Origin: Mesobacillus foraminis
GTDB taxonomy: Bacteria; Bacillota; Bacilli; Bacillales; Cytobacillaceae
Assembly: GCF_004340465.1 (NCBI RefSeq)
Contig: NZ_SLVV01000010.1
Coordinates: forward strand, 99,897-163,896
Length of the DNA: 64,000 nucleotides
Direction of reading: 5' to 3'
Under the pieces are notes generated by a model. The model worked only from the letters and a program-made list of their open reading frames with translations. It had not been told where the DNA came from and ran no database searches. Each line of letters begins with the position of its first letter. Positions within the stretch are counted from its first letter, which is position 1. A program made the position numbers and the translations under genes. Positions 34,355 through 44,948 of this stretch are shown here, one piece after another.

Positions 34355-35905
34355 TTAAACCGGGTAAACTTGTGTCGAGTTTTTAAATTGCTTTGTTGTT
34401 AACCCGGTGATTTTCTTAAATGTTCTGCAAAAATACTGTGAATCACTAAAGCCAACTTCATGGGCTATCTCGTAAGTTTTATTATTAGTATTTTTCAAAA
34501 GCTCCTTTGCCTTCTCGATACGGGTAAGTGTTAAAAACTCGATTAATGTTTTCCCTGTTTCTTGACTAAACATATGACTCAGATAGGAGGCACTTACATT
34601 TACTGCTTCTCCAACCGTTTGGAGAGATATCTGTGAGTCCCAATAATTTTCGTTTAAATAGTCTACAGCCAATTGTACCGACGAAGAGTATCGGCTGCTT
34701 AATTTGTTCCTTGCAGAAAGAACCAGGGATAGCATTTCCTCCATATAGGTAAGAACATCTTTATAATATCTAATCCAGCTAGCTTTCACCTCTAATTGGT
34801 TAATTTGGTGCATCACTTCAATTTGATCCATTTCGATCTCTTTTAAATAATGTGAGATTGTCAGGGTAAAATCTATTAAGAAATAATAAGTTGTAAATGG
34901 TGAATGAGAAATGCTATTCTCCAGATAAGAAGAATAAGTTCGTACGAAGTCAGGAATATCACTTTCCAAACCAAACTTTAAAAAGTCAATTAAGTTTCTT
35001 CTTTTAAAGTTCTGCAGTTCTTTTTTTGACTCAATATTATTGGGATCTTTAGAACTATACTTTTGTATCATCATTGAGTAGCTTTTCTCTTCGTCTGCTT
35101 CCGAGAAAGAAAAAGCAATTCCCTGAATCCTGCTTTCTACTTTGCCAAAGCCCATAATGAATTGGTTAGAGAGGTTATTCTCTTCTTGTTCAAGTAAACG
35201 CTGTCTTATTTGCTCAGACTCCTGTTCTAGTGTCTGTTTGGATTCTCCCATCATTATAAAAATAGATTCCTTTGATTTTCTATTAAACCGTAAACAATTG
35301 TATTCATTCTCTATCCAATCAATCGCGTTTGTTTCATTCGTTGATTCGACGATGATAACATAGTAGTAAGGTGAAACAAGATTAATATTTAAAGTTGCAC
35401 CTTCTTTAATAGCTTCTGAAGAAGAAAAGGATCCTTCACATAGCTCATATAAGAATTTATCTCTGGAAGCAGACTTATTTTGCAATACTTGTTCTTCTAA
35501 TGCACTTAATCTTTTATGACTGATTTCTTCCTCCACTATTTTAGAGGCCACCTTTTTTAAGACATTAAGCAGGTCTTGTGAGCTAACAGGTTTTAGGCAA
35601 TATTCCGTCACTTGAATCCGCATCGCTTCTCTTGCATATTCAAACTCATCATGTCCACTCAGAATAATTATTTTTACAGAAGGCATTTTTTCGCGAAGAA
35701 TTCGACTAAGTTCCAGTCCGTCCATAAAAGGCATTTTAATATCAGTTATAACAATATCTGGTTGGGTTTTCTCGATTAATGGAAGTGCAACTTCACCGTC
35801 CGATGCGTCACCACAATAAATAAATCCTTCCTGATTCCAATTAATACTTTTTCCAATCCCTTCACGTATTGCCATTTCATCATCAACTAAAAAAACTTTC
35901 TTCAT
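34355..35905 (-). CDS. YesN/AraC-type response regulator
   Basis: 516 residues. Receiver domain 1 to about 120 with acidic pocket Asp8/Asp9, phospho-acceptor Asp55 (VITDIKMPF) and Lys in YCLKPVSS. A long helical linker covers about 130-410. The C-terminal AraC double HTH covers about 412-512 (TVGEAVNVSASYLSHMFSQETG; EIAHEVGFSDSQYFCRTFKK). It is the output partner of the histidine kinase encoded four bases upstream. Such regulators usually control adjacent sugar ABC transporters and hydrolases. Here the likely targets are the GH43 and YtfQ-type genes to the right, of which two upstream regions share a TTTCGAAA dyad. Confidence 0.92.
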   Translation of the reverse strand: MKKVFLVDDEMAIREGIGKSINWNQEGFIYCGDASDGEVALPLIEKTQPDIVITDIKMPFMDGLELSRILREKMPSVKIIILSGHDEFEYAREAMRIQVTEYCLKPVSSQDLLNVLKKVASKIVEEEISHKRLSALEEQVLQNKSASRDKFLYELCEGSFSSSEAIKEGATLNINLVSPYYYVIIVESTNETNAIDWIENEYNCLRFNRKSKESIFIMMGESKQTLEQESEQIRQRLLEQEENNLSNQFIMGFGKVESRIQGIAFSFSEADEEKSYSMMIQKYSSKDPNNIESKKELQNFKRRNLIDFLKFGLESDIPDFVRTYSSYLENSISHSPFTTYYFLIDFTLTISHYLKEIEMDQIEVMHQINQLEVKASWIRYYKDVLTYMEEMLSLVLSARNKLSSRYSSSVQLAVDYLNENYWDSQISLQTVGEAVNVSASYLSHMFSQETGKTLIEFLTLTRIEKAKELLKNTNNKTYEIAHEVGFSDSQYFCRTFKKITGLTTKQFKNSTQVYPV

Positions 35906-35909
35906 TATT

Positions 35910-37634
35910 TCACCTCTCTGCTGGAATGATTAAACTAACACGAGTTCCGGAGCCATACAAGCTATTGATCGTTATACCGAAAGACGGACCATATTGTAGT
36001 CGAATGCGTTGATGAACATTTACCATCCCAAAACCTCCTTGATCCTTTTCGAATGGGAGTCCTGAGGATAATTGTTGACGAACTTCTCTTAACTTGTCAT
36101 CAGTCATTCCAATTCCATTATCAATCACATCAATTGAGATATTTCCTTCTGGGGTAAAATCCCCTTTGATTCGAAGCAATCCTTTACCCCGTTTGTTTTT
36201 AATCCCATGGTATATTGCATTTTCAATAATGGGCTGTAGTGTTAACTTTATAATTTTGTATTTTAAAATGTCATCATTTAAATGAAAATTGACATCTAAT
36301 ATATCTTGATATCTCATTTTTTGAATGGTTAGATAATTCCGGACGTGATTAATCTCATCTTCTAAGAGAATGAAATCTTTTCCTTTACTTAAGGTGATTC
36401 TAAAAAAATAGGATAATGCTTTGGTTATTTCAATTACCTCTTGGCCTTTTTTTGCTTCTGCCATCCAAATAATGGTTTCGAGTGAGTTATACAAAAAGTG
36501 CGGGTTGATCTGGGCCTGCATTGTACGTAACTCTGCAATTTTTAATTGCTTTTGCTCATTAACACTTTTCATCAGCAATGCCTTTATTTTGATAATCATA
36601 CTGTTAAAGTTTTCACTTAGGTCTGCGATTTCATCTGTACCTTTATTAACAATTTTAACCTCAAGGTCTCCTAAGGAAGCCTGTTTCATTTTTTCTTTTA
36701 ACATACGAAGTGGGAGTATTAACTTGGATGTAATAAAAAAATATAATCCAATCGTTAGGATAACAAGTGAACCAACTGTCAGTACAATGAGACTTCTAAT
36801 TTCATGTGCTTCTTTGGTTATTTCAGTCAAAGGTACATATCTAATCACTTTCCATCCCGTTAAATTGGATGTTTCATAAACGATAAATGTTGTACCTTGT
36901 GTTAAAAATCCAGATTTATTTCCAATTATTTGTGTGGATACCGGAACGTTTGCAAATTGGGGATTCGAAAATAATAATTTACCTGTTTCCGATTTTATAT
37001 GGAATGTTCCGGAAGAATTTAATGCCGCTTCGTTAAGAATATTTTTAAATACGGAAGATTTAACAAGAATATTAATAAATCCTATTACTTCTTTAGAACG
37101 ATCCGAAACGATTGTACTGGTCATAGAGAGTACAGGGTTACTATTTTTATAAATGGGTTCGATTATTGTTTTAGTTGGATCATCAAGCAGACTGACAAAT
37201 GGAGGTTTAGAAATGGCCTCTTTATCTAATAGATGAACCCCTCGGTCTTCACTAACCGCTTTCCCATCAGTACTGATAATTTTTATATTCATAATACTAT
37301 CGCTGTATTGGTAACTCTCTCTGTATAGCCTTATCATTCCTAAAATACTTTTTGATTCCTCAGCGGTATTTTGCTTGTCAATTAAAAACTGGACGGTGCT
37401 ATCTTTCTTGCCGATTTCAGTAAATCTTTTAATATCCTGAAAAACTACATCAAATTCCCTGCTCAATTGTCCTACTTGAATTTGAGCTAATGAGTAAGAT
37501 TTTTGAGCAACAATATTGTATGATTTTATATAGGAAATTATCCCTACAAGAATAAGAGGGAGTACGGTTAAAAAAAGGAACATAATTAAAAGTTTGGTTC
37601 GTAAGCTTGAATTGACCCAATTTATAAATCTCAT
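35910..37634 (-). CDS. YesM-type sensor histidine kinase
   Basis: About 574 residues from the ATG before RFINWVNSS; the ribosome-binding site is weak, and an ATG 39 bases upstream is an alternative. TM1 about 15-37, an extracellular dCache-like sensor of about 240 residues, TM2 about 280-301, HAMP about 302-355, phospho-acceptor His379 in AQINPHFLYNSLE (His_kinase family), N-box PIIENAIYHG, G-boxes DNGIGM and GGFGMVNVHQRI. It senses an extracellular or binding-protein-borne signal. It lies four bases upstream of the response regulator and downstream of an MCP-like gene on the same strand, so three membrane/signal genes form one operon. Confidence 0.9.
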   Translation of the reverse strand: MRFINWVNSSLRTKLLIMFLFLTVLPLILVGIISYIKSYNIVAQKSYSLAQIQVGQLSREFDVVFQDIKRFTEIGKKDSTVQFLIDKQNTAEESKSILGMIRLYRESYQYSDSIMNIKIISTDGKAVSEDRGVHLLDKEAISKPPFVSLLDDPTKTIIEPIYKNSNPVLSMTSTIVSDRSKEVIGFINILVKSSVFKNILNEAALNSSGTFHIKSETGKLLFSNPQFANVPVSTQIIGNKSGFLTQGTTFIVYETSNLTGWKVIRYVPLTEITKEAHEIRSLIVLTVGSLVILTIGLYFFITSKLILPLRMLKEKMKQASLGDLEVKIVNKGTDEIADLSENFNSMIIKIKALLMKSVNEQKQLKIAELRTMQAQINPHFLYNSLETIIWMAEAKKGQEVIEITKALSYFFRITLSKGKDFILLEDEINHVRNYLTIQKMRYQDILDVNFHLNDDILKYKIIKLTLQPIIENAIYHGIKNKRGKGLLRIKGDFTPEGNISIDVIDNGIGMTDDKLREVRQQLSSGLPFEKDQGGFGMVNVHQRIRLQYGPSFGITINSLYGSGTRVSLIIPAER

Positions 37635-37696
37635 TACTATCCAACCTGCCATAATGTAATAATGCCCGAGCAATTTTGGGGGAATTTAAAATCTTC

Positions 37697-39397
37697 TTAA
37701 AGTTTAAATTGTCTTAGGCTATCTTTCATTTCCTGAATTCGTTCTACGAGTTTAGAGGATGCATCTGAAACTTCTACTAAAGTAGTTAACTGCTCTAGTC
37801 CCATTTCTACAATATTATCAACTACTTTATTACTAATTTTTGAGCTTTGTTCAATATCAAAAATAATTTGTTGAACACTTAGCATCTGATCAAATGCCTC
37901 CTGCATATCCTGCTTAATGCTCTCCATTTCAAACCCCTGTTTTTTTCTAATTGAGCTAATCGTTTGGAAATCATTCAAAATCTGTTCAGTTATAGATTTT
38001 TTAGATTCATTGTTTTCATAAATCTCACTGTTTAGATTTTTGATAGAAGATACAAAGCTAAAAACATCCTTTATTTTTGGGTTGAATTTTTGCGAAATTT
38101 TATTTATTTCAGTGGAAGCTTCATTTAACCGAATTAATCCATTATGTAACCTTTCATTTTCAATGTTTCCAGGGACTTCATTAACAATAGTATTCGACAA
38201 CAAAATGAGTTCTTTTGAAATACCATGAAGCAATTGAATATATCCATTCATTTCAGTAGACCATCGGTGAAGTTTATCCGTTTCATTGTTAACATTAAGT
38301 ATTAATCGGCTAGTTTGCGCTAAGTGTTCATTATAAGAGTTCATTTGATCGTATATTTCAGTTGATATATTTAAAGACCCCTGAGATTGAATTTTCATTT
38401 TATTAGCTTTTACTAATATTCCATTAAACTTAAAAAGTAATTGTTCAAATGTAGAAACAGATTTTTGGATGAGTTTATCTTGTTGATGAAGATTGACTGA
38501 AATGGTTTCGGCAGCTTCTGCAACTTCCTCACCAGCAAGCTGGTTTTCAAGAATACTTTGATGTATATCTTTTGAAGTTAAGACAACTAAATCATTTGTT
38601 TTTCGAACGTTTAAAATAATATCCTTTAAATTTTGAAACATACGGTTGTAAGAACGACATAAATCTCCCATCTCATTTTTAGGAAAGTCGGATATTATTC
38701 CTATGGTTAAATTTCCTTCCGCAATTTCATTTGTTTTTTGCCCTAAGCTGCGAATCGGTTTTACGAAATTTCCTGATATGTATATAGCAAATAAGAGTGA
38801 AGTAACAACCACTCCTATGAATGAACAGATAAAAATGATGATGTCCCTTTTTAAACTAGCCGCAATAGCATTTTCTGATTGTCCTTTAACCAAAAGGGTT
38901 TTTTGTAATAGGGATTGAACTTTCGTATCGATGATGTCTGTGAGAATTGTAATATATTCATAGGTGATATTTCGTTCATCTGCAGTGGTGTTAATTTGTA
39001 TTTGCTCGCCTAGCTTGTCTATGTATTCGGTAGTGGTTATTAAAGTTTCTCGAACCTCTGAAATCTCTTCTGTAAATTGACCTTCTTTATCATCCAGTTC
39101 AATTTTATCCAAGTTTTGATACATCTTATTAAGGTGATCGTATTGACTGCCATTTTCAAAGTGTACTTTGCCATAGGCAATATCCCGGATTTCGGCATCT
39201 AACTTTTGTTTAAGTGTACCATTGATGGAATTAGTCAACGTAATGGTTTCCATCATTCCACTATATTGCTTAAGGTACCCAAAGAAAAGAGCAATTTGTA
39301 CACAATTAATTGTTGCTAACCAGAATAGAATCACCATAAATACAAGGATTAATTTTTTCCTTAATGGTAAATCGGAAATTTTTGGATACGCTTTCAC
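37697..39397 (-). CDS. MCP-like membrane protein with HAMP domain but no recognisable signalling tip
   Basis: 566 residues from GTG 39397 behind GGGGAGAG. TM1 about 15-37, an extracellular four-helix-bundle-like domain about 40-183, TM2 about 184-207, HAMP about 208-260 (FVKPIRSLGQKTNEIAEGNL), then about 300 residues of heptad-rich helix. The overall layout is that of a methyl-accepting chemotaxis protein. The conserved hairpin tip of MCPs (an E-x-NAALEAARAGE-type sequence) is absent; the corresponding part reads NIENERLHNGLIRLNEA. It therefore probably does not dock CheA/CheW. Being first in the operon with a kinase and regulator, it may be an auxiliary sensor for that pair. Confidence 0.8.
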   Translation of the reverse strand: MKAYPKISDLPLRKKLILVFMVILFWLATINCVQIALFFGYLKQYSGMMETITLTNSINGTLKQKLDAEIRDIAYGKVHFENGSQYDHLNKMYQNLDKIELDDKEGQFTEEISEVRETLITTTEYIDKLGEQIQINTTADERNITYEYITILTDIIDTKVQSLLQKTLLVKGQSENAIAASLKRDIIIFICSFIGVVVTSLLFAIYISGNFVKPIRSLGQKTNEIAEGNLTIGIISDFPKNEMGDLCRSYNRMFQNLKDIILNVRKTNDLVVLTSKDIHQSILENQLAGEEVAEAAETISVNLHQQDKLIQKSVSTFEQLLFKFNGILVKANKMKIQSQGSLNISTEIYDQMNSYNEHLAQTSRLILNVNNETDKLHRWSTEMNGYIQLLHGISKELILLSNTIVNEVPGNIENERLHNGLIRLNEASTEINKISQKFNPKIKDVFSFVSSIKNLNSEIYENNESKKSITEQILNDFQTISSIRKKQGFEMESIKQDMQEAFDQMLSVQQIIFDIEQSSKISNKVVDNIVEMGLEQLTTLVEVSDASSKLVERIQEMKDSLRQFKL

Positions 39398-40204
39398 GAT
39401 TATTCTCTCCCCTCTAGACCTATTTTACAATGATAATATTTTAAATGTAGATATATTTTTAATTTTTCAAAAAGTCTTAGGGAGATAATCATTTATGGAT
39501 TTGTAAGAAGAAGAAGCAAAAAAATTAGTAATTCAAGCTGCTCTCTTTATCCTAAGGCATTTTTAAGGGATCAAATTGTAGGAGTAAACCAAGTCACGGT
39601 GTGATACGAAACAGTCTCAACTAATTGACGATTGCAGCCGTGAATAGAGAACAAGATGATTAATTGACCAGTTTTAATAATTATGCAGACAGATGCCCCA
39701 TGCAAATTAGCAGTAGTGTTAAGTGTATGAGAATTATGAGGCGTTTTTTTCGTATTAATATTAGATTTTCCAGGAATAAATTCCAATTTAATAAAAATGC
39801 AATACCTCCAAAAATATTTGCAGTTTTTCTTACCTTTTATGAAAGGTACAAAAGAAATTTACAATATTTTCGAAATATACTCCATTAACCTTATGTATGT
39901 AAACGCTTTATAATTAAAGGGGTACAAAGGCTATCCTCAAACATAAATACCTTATTCATCTCTGCGGATTCTTCTACTTCCTTAGAACATCTCAATTCAC
40001 CGATTAATGACCCCTTACCCATTTTAGAATTAATCTGTTTCTAATAATAAATACCAAAAATATAGATATACGGATTATCCCGAAGGAGACGATGGTCCCA
40101 AGTGAGTTCCTGCGTGGAGGAGGTGAGGCCATAAAAAAGGCCTTGGATAAGACTTTACTAGGTAATTTTGTTTAAACGTTATGAGCAAAGGAGGCAATTT
40201 CCCT
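39398..40204. other. Divergent regulatory region between the sensor operon and the first arabinanase
   Basis: About 800 bases without a supported gene. It contains the conserved promoter block at 39868-39914 and a leader of roughly 290 bases. A possible 27-codon leader frame (40092-40175, MVPSEFLRGGGEA...) has AAGGAG only three bases before ATG, so its translation is doubtful. Confidence 0.55.
39868..39914 (+). promoter_or_regulatory. Shared arabinan-locus promoter, copy 1
   Basis: TTTCGAAA (39868-39875), CCATT (39882), then TGTAAACGCTTTA (39898-39910) running into TATAAT (39909-39914). TGTAAACGCTTTA fits the catabolite-responsive element, and its overlap with the -10 would give CcpA repression. 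The block recurs with the same spacing at 44949. Confidence 0.7.
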
Positions 40205-43200
40205 ATGGGGGCAAAAAAGTGGTTATCACGATCTATATCACTGGTATTATTAATCTCCTTACTCCCAGCGCCAGCCATACAAGCAAAGGAGATTGATAGT
40301 GTGGAAAATAGATTGATTGCACACTATGATATGTCAAAAGCAAATGGAAAGTTAAAAGACGTGACTAACAACGGGTTTGATGCTGAATATGTTGGGTTCA
40401 GTGATGGAGACTTCTTAGAAGAACAAAATAATATGGTTCTAAACTTTACTGGGGATAAATCTAAATATGTTAAATTACCAGCCGGGCTTATTGACGATGA
40501 AACATTCACAATTGAGACAACATTTAGCACAAGCACAAGTGCTGCACATTGGCTATACAGTATAGGCAACAAAGCGGGAGTTTGGCCTAATGTGAAAAAT
40601 TACATCTTTTTAAACCCAAAACAAGGGAATGGAACGGTTAGATTTGGTATAAAGAACTCCGATAAGGAACTTCTTTTTCAAAACTCCACAATTAATTCAG
40701 GGGATTATAATACCTTTACAACGACTTTTAAAGAGGGGGAAATTTCCCTTTATCTAAATGGGGAGCAAGTCGGAACACTACCTCATACCTATTCAGTAAG
40801 TGAAATTTTAAAAGAAGGTGTTGATCCTAATGCAAATTCCATTGGATTTATTGGGAAATCACTTTATGAACCTGATGCCGCATTTACAGGGAAAGTAACG
40901 GAATTTAAAGTGTATAACTATACTTTATCTGCAAAAGAAGTCAAAGAAAAAGTAACCTTAACAGATAAGGAAATTGTTGAAATGGCCAAGGCAAACTTAG
41001 AAATACCAAACTCAAATGACATTCGCGGCAATGTTACGTTACCTGCAAGTTCCAATAAAGGTGCGACAATCACATGGGAAACGGACAGTCCAGATGTAAT
41101 TAATGTTAAGGATGCAGTAAATGATGATTATGATGATATTCCTGCGGGTGTTGTAACAAGGCAGGACACTGATAAAAAAGTAAGATTAACAGCTACGATT
41201 GCTTCAGGCGAAATAAGTGATAAAAAGGAAATCTCCCTTACCGTTAAGGCTAAACCGGGAAAAAAGAATTTTACCTCGTATTTAATGACTCATTTTACAG
41301 GTGAACATGATATTGGAGAACAGATTTATTTTGCTAGTAGTACAGATGGTTTAAACTGGAAAGACTTAAATGATAGTAACCCCGTATTAACGTCCAATAT
41401 TGGTGAAAAGGGTGTTCGAGACCCATATATTTTCCGTTCAGCAGAGGGAGACAAATTCTATATCATTGCAACAGATTTAAGAATTGCGAACGGGAAAGGA
41501 TGGGGTGCAGCACAAACAGCTGGAAGTAAATCGCTTATTGTCTGGGAATCTACTGATCTAGTAAACTGGTCAGAACCTAGAATGGTAGAAGTGGCTCCGC
41601 CTAGCGCAGGGGATGCATGGGCTCCTGAAGCTTTTTATGATGAAAAAACAGGTGAGTATGTTGTGTTTTGGGCTTCCACTGTTAGCAATGAACAAGGAGT
41701 ATTTGAACCACACAATATCTATTATGCAAAGACAAGGGATTTCCATACCTTCACAAAACCTAAAGTGTTTATTGATCGACCAGGTGAAACTCATATTATT
41801 GATACCACAATCATTAAAGATGATGGCATGTTTTACCGATATTCAGGAGATGGACATATAACGATTGAAAAAAGTGATCAAATACTTAATCCATGGACAA
41901 AGGTTGGAACAATAGAATCTTCAACGGGATTAACGGGTCATGATGTAGAAGGACCGTTAATATTTAAATTCAATGATAAAGAAGAATGGAACTTGATGGT
42001 GGATCAGTATGCAACTGGCAAAGGATATCTTCCGCTGCTAACCACTGATCTATCAAGTGGTGAATTTAGAACATTAACGGCATCAGACTATTCCTTAGGT
42101 TCTAACAAAAAGAGACATGGTTCTGTTCTGCCTATAACAAAAGAAGAGTACGGGGCTGTCATGGCGAAGTGGAATAAAATAGTCGAGGCACCTGATGAAG
42201 AAGAGCAAGAAGAGCCCATCCTGGATTACAACTTCGAGGAAACACCAACAGATAATAGGATTAAGGATGATTCAGGAAATGATCATTCAGGAACATTGAG
42301 TGGCAATGCAACTTATATAAAAGATGAGGAAAAGCATTCTAAGGTACTATATCTAGACGGTACCGCCAATACATTTGCTTCCTTCCCAACAGGTTTCTTT
42401 GATGGAAGAGACACGGTAACGATTTCCATGGATATCAAAGCAGAAACAGTATCAGGGAATTTCTTTACCTTTGCAGTAGGTAAGAACAACCAGAAATATA
42501 TGTTCTTAAGAACACGTGATAATGAAATAAGAAATGCCATTACGGTAAACAGCTGGTCTAGTGAGCAAGAGGTTAAAACTAGTACGTCTTCCATCCAGAG
42601 CAAGTGGATGAATGTCAAACTTGTCATTACACCGACAAGTATGAAGATGTATAAAGATGGCATTCTTGTTGCTGAAAATAAAAATGTAACAGTGGCAATG
42701 AAAGACTTAGGAGCAGACTTATCAGCATTCTTAGGAAAGTCTTTTTACTCAGGTGACCAATATTTCAAAGGTTACTTTGACAACGTGAAAATCTATAATC
42801 GTGCTCTTTCCGAAGCAGAAATTTTAGAAATGTCCATTCAACCGACTGAAATTGGTAAATTTGTGGTACCAGGTCAAAAAGGTCAAGCCGAAATAGATAC
42901 TAAATCAAAAACCATTACAGTTCACCTCAAAGAAGGACAGGATTTTGATTTGAAAAACTTGATCCCAACTATTACTATTTTACCTGGTTCTAAGGTTAGT
43001 CCAGGTTCTGGTGAAGCACAAGATTTCACAAAGCCTGTTACTTATACAGTGACGGATAAGGATGGAAACCAGCAAGAATGGGTTGTGAAAGTGGAGATTT
43101 ATCCATCAGGTACACTGCCCGGGCTTTATGCTGACCCACAAATCGCTGTTTTTGGGGATACGTATTATATATATCCTACAACAGACGGATTTACCGGGTG

Positions 43201-44731
43201 GTCAGGTTCTCAGTTTAAAGCGTTTTCCTCAAAAGATTTGGTCAATTGGAAAGATGAGGGAGTCATCTTGGATCTGGCAACGGACGATGTTACTTGGGCA
43301 GATAACCGTGCATGGGCACCTACAATCACAGAAAAAGATGGGACGTATTACTATTACTTCTCTGCAGACGCCAACGTAGGTGTAGCAACATCTGCATCTC
43401 CAAAAGGGCCATTCAAGGATGCTCTAGGCAAACCGTTAGTGCCGAGTGGGAAGTACCCAGGCCAAGCAATTGACCCATTTGTATTTAAAGATGATGATGG
43501 ACAGTATTATTTCTATTGGGGAAATGGAAGTTTATTTGGTGCAAAGCTAAACGATGACATGGTTTCATTTGCTCAGAATCCAGTGAATATGACACCTGCT
43601 AATTTTAGAGAAGCGCCTGTTGTATTTAAGCGAAACGGTGTGTATTACTTAATGTGGTCTGAGGATGATACAGGTAGTGAGAACTATCAGGTTGCGTATG
43701 CAACAGGCTCGTCTCCAATGGGACCTTGGACCAAGAAGGGCGTCATTCTTAGTAAAGATTTAAGCCTTGGAATTAAAGGACCTGGGCACCACTCTATATT
43801 GAATATACCAAACACGGATGACTATTATATTGTTTATGCCCGCCATGCAATTCCTGATGGAAACGGTTTTAACCGTGAAGTTGTGATTGACAAGATGGAA
43901 TTTAACTCGGATGGTTCTATAAAACAAGTTAAACCAACACTAAAAGGTATAACTGACCCAGTTTATATAGAGAAAGAGAAAGGAGATACTGAGAGTCCAA
44001 AAGGTCACTTTCAAATTAACGATGGGGCTGATTATGCAAATGAATCAACCGTCACCTTATCTTTAGAAGCTACGGATGACAGTGGCCTTGTTCATGAGGT
44101 TCGCTTCTCTACTGACGGAAAAGAATGGACAGATTGGGAAGCTTATGAAACCTCTAAAGATTTTACGTTCCCGTCCGGTGATGGGGAAAAGATGCTATTT
44201 GTAGAATTTAAAGATCAAGCAGGAAATATCAGTGATAGGTATCAACAAAAGATCATTCTTGATACAACTGCTCCTGTAATTGAATATAAGGGTAAGCAAG
44301 ATTCTTATTCTATTGACGAGTCCATTCACATTACATGCACAGTAACAGACCATCTATCAGGTGTTGATTTTAAAGAATGCCCAAGTATTGAAGGTCCGGC
44401 ATACAACTTTGAGGCAGGAGTAAATAAAGCTACTGCTAGAGCAACTGATAAGGCTGGTAATAAAGCGGAAGTAGAGATCGAATTTAATGTGACTGTTGAT
44501 TTTGATAGTTTAAGTCGAGTAACAGAAGATTTTATTACAAATCAAGGAGTTGCGGAATCACTATCCAAAAAGCTTAAAGCGGCAAAAGGTTCAGCTGCCA
44601 AGGCAAATAAAGAGGCAATGAATGGGCAGTTAAATGCTTATAAGAATCAACTCAATGCTCAAAGCGGGAAATCCATTGATGAAAAACAAGTTCAATTACT
44701 AACTTCTTTGGCCAATCTACTTTTAAAGTAA
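40205..44731 (+). CDS. Secreted bimodular GH43 arabinanase-like enzyme (LamG-BIg-GH43-LamG-GH43-OmpL47-FIMAH)
   Basis: 1508 residues from ATG 40205, ten bases after AAAGGAGG. The signal peptide ends near AIQAKE (about residue 24). Modules in order: LamG (about 30-245), bacterial Ig-like (255-355), GH43 no. 1 (360-665; base Asp in KGVRDPYIF, acid Glu in HDVEGPLIF), LamG (685-880), Ig-like (885-970), GH43 no. 2 (975-1270; Asp in GLYADPQIA, Asp in QAIDPFVFK, Glu in FREAPVVFK), OmpL47-like beta domain (1290-1430) and FIMAH (1435-1508). Both catalytic domains keep key acids. It should cleave arabinan or arabinose-containing side chains outside the cell. No LPxTG anchor; FIMAH and LamG may hold it to surfaces or glycans. 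Confidence 0.88.
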   Translation: MGAKKWLSRSISLVLLISLLPAPAIQAKEIDSVENRLIAHYDMSKANGKLKDVTNNGFDAEYVGFSDGDFLEEQNNMVLNFTGDKSKYVKLPAGLIDDETFTIETTFSTSTSAAHWLYSIGNKAGVWPNVKNYIFLNPKQGNGTVRFGIKNSDKELLFQNSTINSGDYNTFTTTFKEGEISLYLNGEQVGTLPHTYSVSEILKEGVDPNANSIGFIGKSLYEPDAAFTGKVTEFKVYNYTLSAKEVKEKVTLTDKEIVEMAKANLEIPNSNDIRGNVTLPASSNKGATITWETDSPDVINVKDAVNDDYDDIPAGVVTRQDTDKKVRLTATIASGEISDKKEISLTVKAKPGKKNFTSYLMTHFTGEHDIGEQIYFASSTDGLNWKDLNDSNPVLTSNIGEKGVRDPYIFRSAEGDKFYIIATDLRIANGKGWGAAQTAGSKSLIVWESTDLVNWSEPRMVEVAPPSAGDAWAPEAFYDEKTGEYVVFWASTVSNEQGVFEPHNIYYAKTRDFHTFTKPKVFIDRPGETHIIDTTIIKDDGMFYRYSGDGHITIEKSDQILNPWTKVGTIESSTGLTGHDVEGPLIFKFNDKEEWNLMVDQYATGKGYLPLLTTDLSSGEFRTLTASDYSLGSNKKRHGSVLPITKEEYGAVMAKWNKIVEAPDEEEQEEPILDYNFEETPTDNRIKDDSGNDHSGTLSGNATYIKDEEKHSKVLYLDGTANTFASFPTGFFDGRDTVTISMDIKAETVSGNFFTFAVGKNNQKYMFLRTRDNEIRNAITVNSWSSEQEVKTSTSSIQSKWMNVKLVITPTSMKMYKDGILVAENKNVTVAMKDLGADLSAFLGKSFYSGDQYFKGYFDNVKIYNRALSEAEILEMSIQPTEIGKFVVPGQKGQAEIDTKSKTITVHLKEGQDFDLKNLIPTITILPGSKVSPGSGEAQDFTKPVTYTVTDKDGNQQEWVVKVEIYPSGTLPGLYADPQIAVFGDTYYIYPTTDGFTGWSGSQFKAFSSKDLVNWKDEGVILDLATDDVTWADNRAWAPTITEKDGTYYYYFSADANVGVATSASPKGPFKDALGKPLVPSGKYPGQAIDPFVFKDDDGQYYFYWGNGSLFGAKLNDDMVSFAQNPVNMTPANFREAPVVFKRNGVYYLMWSEDDTGSENYQVAYATGSSPMGPWTKKGVILSKDLSLGIKGPGHHSILNIPNTDDYYIVYARHAIPDGNGFNREVVIDKMEFNSDGSIKQVKPTLKGITDPVYIEKEKGDTESPKGHFQINDGADYANESTVTLSLEATDDSGLVHEVRFSTDGKEWTDWEAYETSKDFTFPSGDGEKMLFVEFKDQAGNISDRYQQKIILDTTAPVIEYKGKQDSYSIDESIHITCTVTDHLSGVDFKECPSIEGPAYNFEAGVNKATARATDKAGNKAEVEIEFNVTVDFDSLSRVTEDFITNQGVAESLSKKLKAAKGSAAKANKEAMNGQLNAYKNQLNAQSGKSIDEKQVQLLTSLANLLLK

Positions 44732-44764
44732 ACAATTAAATGCAAGGACTCAAGATTTAAGGGA

Positions 44765-44802
44765 GGTACAATCTGTCAATGAACTAGATTGTACCTTTTT
44801 TT
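44765..44802 (+). terminator. Intrinsic terminator of the first GH43 gene
   Basis: GGTACAATCT (44765-44774) pairs with AGATTGTACC (44786-44795), then seven T residues. Confidence 0.88.
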
Positions 44803-44948
44803 ATTTTTTAACTTTTAAATATACTGAATATATATTCTTGCTGAAGGTCTATATGGGGACTTACGACTTAAAGATATTGCAATTTTTATCAAGAATTTGA
44901 AGTTTTTTAGATTTAAGAATGTATCAAAATCGAATGAATTTACAATTT

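Noticed and set aside
39664-39888. 74-codon frame upstream of the first GH43 gene
   Set aside because: No ribosome-binding site, AT-rich composition, and it runs into the conserved TTTCGAAA promoter element.
40092-40175. 27-codon leader peptide before the first GH43 gene
   Set aside because: The Shine-Dalgarno is only three bases from the ATG, and there is no hairpin coupling it to the GH43 start. Mentioned only as a possibility.
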